This document shows positions 22,115-23,954 of a DNA stretch of 23,954 nucleotides, piece by piece. Source of the DNA: CAYONM01 sp964405325 (GTDB lineage Bacteria; Planctomycetota; UBA11346). The notes beneath the pieces were generated by a model. It worked only from the letters and a program-made list of their open reading frames with translations. It was not told the DNA's origin and ran no database searches. The stretch covers positions 1-23,954 of the forward strand of contig CAYONM010000031.1 in NCBI GenBank assembly GCA_964405325.1. The letters run 5' to 3'. Made by a program: the position numbers and the translations under genes. Every line of letters starts with the position of its first letter. Positions within the stretch are counted from its first letter, which is position 1.

Positions 22115-22259
22115 GTATTCTCCGTCAAACCACCACTTGCTGTCCATGACAGCATCCATGGAGGCGCGGAGCACGAAGCGGCCTGTTGTGCGAGCAGAAA
22201 TTTCACGGCACAGCGCGGCGTGCGTCTGCTGTTACACCGGAATCGGGGAGGGACGAGTC

Positions 22260-22481
22260 ATGAAGGCCCCAGACACAGGCACGGCGATCGTCAAGCTGCC
22301 GACCGGGATGGCCAGCCTCGATGAGATAACAAGCCAGGCTTCGCCCGGAACCCATGCGGGTTCATTCTACCGGTCGGAGCCTGGCCTTCGACTTTTATAT
22401 CGGGGAATGATCCACCGAAGCCCCGACACATCGAGTCATTACGTGATGCCAATCGAAGGGATTCGGTGCACCCATGTCTGA
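22260..22481 (+). CDS. Possible small protein or leader peptide upstream of the sensor gene
   Basis: A 73-codon frame starts at an ATG with a strong GGAGG 8 bases upstream (22247-22251). It ends at a TGA that overlaps the sensor gene start by 8 bp. The product (MKAPDTGTAIVKLPTGMASL..., no membrane helix, no known motif) is not recognised. A hairpin lies inside the frame. The strong ribosome site and the overlap argue for translation and coupling; the lack of any family or compositional signature argues for caution. It could be a genuine small protein, a leader peptide or chance. Confidence 0.42.
   Translation: MKAPDTGTAIVKLPTGMASLDEITSQASPGTHAGSFYRSEPGLRLLYRGMIHRSPDTSSHYVMPIEGIRCTHV
22333..22385 (+). 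repeat. Second nested stem-loop, related to the first
   Basis: GCCAGGCTTCG (22333-22343) pairs with CGGAGCCTGGC (22375-22385) with one T-G wobble. Inside, GAACCC (22348-22353) and GGGTTC (22358-22363) form a perfect stem with an ATGC loop. The inner GAACCC/GGGTTC hairpin is the same as in the stem-loop at 22059-22114. Confidence 0.55.
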
Positions 22482-23954
22482 TGCCCATGATCAGGAATTC
22501 AACGAATCCACTGATAACGAACAACTTGCGCACACGATCCGTGTCCTCAAGGCCATCCGGAATGTCAACCAGCTGATCACCCGGGCCCAGGATCGAGACA
22601 GCCTGCTCCAGGGGGCCTGCGATTGTCTGACCGACGCGCGTGGCTACGGCAATGCCTGGATCGCCTTGCTGGATGAGGAGCAGCAGCTGCGAGCGGCTTA
22701 CGAGTCGGGCTTGGGAGAAGCGTTCCGGCCCATGCTTGAACACCTCCATGCCGATCGTCTGACCGCCTGCTGTCGACGGGCCCTCGCCGAGGCGGCCGTG
22801 GTGATGGTCGAAGATCCTTCTACGCACTGCACCGACTGCCCGCTGGCCAAGACCTATGAAGGTCGGATGGCGATGGTCGTTCGTCTGGCCTATGGGGAGC
22901 GTATCTTCGGGGTGTTGGCCGTCTCCATCCCTGCCACTCTGATGCAAGACGAGGAGGAGGAGGCTCTGCTGGCCGAGCTGGCTGCCGATCTCGCTTTTGC
23001 CTTGGAGAAACTGGACCTCGCAGCGGAGCGGAAACAGGCCCAGGATCAACTGCACGAGGAACGGCAGCGGCTCGGGTTCGTCATCGACGGCAGCCGTCTG
23101 GGTACCTGGGAATGGAATGTCCAGACCAACGAGACCGTATTCAACGAGACCTGGGCCGCGATGTTGGGCTATACCCTCGAGGAGTTGACGCCGTACAGCT
23201 ATGAGACCTGGGTGGGCTTGATGCATCCGGAGGATCTGCATCTGGCAAAAGAACAGTTGGCCCGCTGTGTCGAAGGAAAGATCAAAGACTACACCTGCGA
23301 ATTCCGTATGCGGCACAAGGAGGGGCATTGGGTCTGGGTCTTGGATCGTGGGCAAGTGATGACCCACGATGCGGCGGGCAAGCCCCTGCTGATGTATGGT
23401 ACCCACGATGACATCAGCGAGCGCAAGCAGCATGAAGAGGCCTTGCGCAAAGCCCAAGAGCTCGCCAATGCCATCATCGAACACGGCCCGGTCGCCACGA
23501 CCCTCGCCAACCGTGACGGAATCATCGTCATGGCGAATCAGCGGGCCGAAACGGTTCTGGGTTTACACAGGTCGATGATAGATGGCCTCGCCTACAATGC
23601 GCCCACCTGGCGGATCAGCCATGCCGATGGATCCCCTTTCCCCGACGAGCACTTGCCCTTCGCGCAAGTCATGGCGCATGACAAGCCGGTCTACAATGTT
23701 GAGCATGCGATCACCGAGCCCGATGGCAGCCGACGCATCCTCAGCATCAATGGCGCGCCGCTTCACGACGCCCAGGGCGCAATCGACCAGGTCATCTTTG
23801 CAATCCAGGACATCACCGAGCAGCGGCAGATCGAGGAGGCCCTCAGGCGTAGCGAGGAGCACCATCGCATCACCCTGGAGTCGATCGGCGATGCGGTGAT
23901 CGCCACCGATGCCGAGGGCCGGGTGACGACCATGAACGCCGTCGCCGAGGAGCT
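22474..23954 (+). CDS. GAF and multi-PAS sensor protein, likely histidine kinase or diguanylate cyclase (partial, cut by window end)
   Basis: The frame is open from the ATG to the last base (493 codons). A GAF domain spans about residues 30-190, with a CTDCP motif (C119, C122) seen in many sensor GAF domains. A short coiled linker (about 185-207) is followed by PAS-1 at about 207-320 (GSRLGTWEWNVQTNETVFNETWAAMLGY, then a PAC ending in YGTHDDISERK). PAS-2 spans about 328-452 (IIEHGPVATTLANRDGIIVMAN, ending in FAIQDITEQRQIEEAL). PAS-3 begins near 463 (ITLESIGDAVIATDAEGRVTTMN). The output domain lies beyond the window, so kinase versus GGDEF/EAL cannot be decided. There is no membrane helix so far, suggesting a cytoplasmic sensor. 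The only ribosome-site candidate (AAGGG) is 13 bases from the ATG, so coupling to the overlapping upstream frame is plausible. Confidence 0.9.
   Translation, partial: MSDAHDQEFNESTDNEQLAHTIRVLKAIRNVNQLITRAQDRDSLLQGACDCLTDARGYGNAWIALLDEEQQLRAAYESGLGEAFRPMLEHLHADRLTACCRRALAEAAVVMVEDPSTHCTDCPLAKTYEGRMAMVVRLAYGERIFGVLAVSIPATLMQDEEEEALLAELAADLAFALEKLDLAAERKQAQDQLHEERQRLGFVIDGSRLGTWEWNVQTNETVFNETWAAMLGYTLEELTPYSYETWVGLMHPEDLHLAKEQLARCVEGKIKDYTCEFRMRHKEGHWVWVLDRGQVMTHDAAGKPLLMYGTHDDISERKQHEEALRKAQELANAIIEHGPVATTLANRDGIIVMANQRAETVLGLHRSMIDGLAYNAPTWRISHADGSPFPDEHLPFAQVMAHDKPVYNVEHAITEPDGSRRILSINGAPLHDAQGAIDQVIFAIQDITEQRQIEEALRRSEEHHRITLESIGDAVIATDAEGRVTTMNAVAEE

Larger units (their letters stand above)
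21874..22259. other. Gene-free region with inverted repeats and an AT-rich patch
   Basis: No convincing protein gene is visible. A 12-bp direct repeat with one mismatch (21871-21882 and 21889-21900) begins at the preceding stop. An AT-rich patch at about 21955-22005 stands out in this GC-rich window and could hold a promoter, though I cannot assign hexamers with confidence. Two strong stem-loops are listed separately. Confidence 0.6.

Noticed and set aside
22059..22470. c-di-GMP (GEMM) or other known riboswitch upstream of the sensor gene
   Set aside because: The stem-loops are strong, but I cannot find the conserved core sequences of any riboswitch class I know.
1..23954. CRISPR array, insertion sequence, prophage or rRNA/tRNA genes
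   Set aside because: No regular repeat-spacer pattern, transposase, integrase or RNA gene signature was seen on either strand.

Overview
The window is about 24 kb of GC-rich (roughly 60% by eye), gene-dense chromosomal DNA from a Gram-negative-type bacterium. Housekeeping genes dominate: secA, manB, manA, cobA-hemD, ribB, panD and a 2-Cys peroxiredoxin. There are no phage, IS, CRISPR, rRNA or tRNA genes. The SecA is about 995 residues long, and its wording around the ATPase core (GTERHESRRIDNQLRGRSG, IESRMVSRSVEKAQ, IRKNLLEYD) reads to me more like Planctomycetota/PVC SecA than proteobacterial SecA. The lineage is therefore suggested, not established.

Layout. 1-2.5 kb: a tiny partial coding tail, then two minus-strand genes, an orphan MotA/TolQ/ExbB-like membrane protein and an M14-type zinc carboxypeptidase. 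2.5-5.8 kb: a plus-strand cluster of an AGE-family sugar epimerase overlapping an ABC exporter, followed by a small two-helix membrane protein. 5.8-6.6 kb: an AhpC-type peroxiredoxin preceded by a good OxyR-like tandem site. 6596-6695 is a 100-N assembly gap whose two edges are the same 19-mer. 7.0-11.7 kb: one gene for a 1579-residue, almost wholly helical protein, the most unusual object here. 11.9-13.2 kb: manB on the minus strand. 13.4-18.9 kb: a plus-strand run of secA, a cobA-hemD fusion and manA with tight spacing. 19.0-20.5 kb: ribB (with a degenerate RibA-like tail) and panD with no intergenic space. 20.7-21.9 kb: a bitopic membrane protein of unknown function. 21.9-22.5 kb: a region with three strong inverted repeats and a 73-codon ORF overlapping the next gene. 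22.5 kb to the end: a GAF/multi-PAS sensor protein cut by the window edge.

How the genes fit together. ManA (fructose-6-P to mannose-6-P) and ManB (mannose-6-P to mannose-1-P) flank the secA/cobA-hemD genes and would supply GDP-mannose for surface polysaccharide. The AGE epimerase and ABC exporter form a separate, translationally coupled pair that could act on a sugar or glycoconjugate. RibB and PanD make flavin and pantothenate precursors, and CobA-HemD makes the siroheme/corrin precursor. The giant coiled-coil protein has no ATPase motif, membrane segment or signal peptide, so a cytoplasmic scaffold or filament role is the natural hypothesis, but it is unproven.
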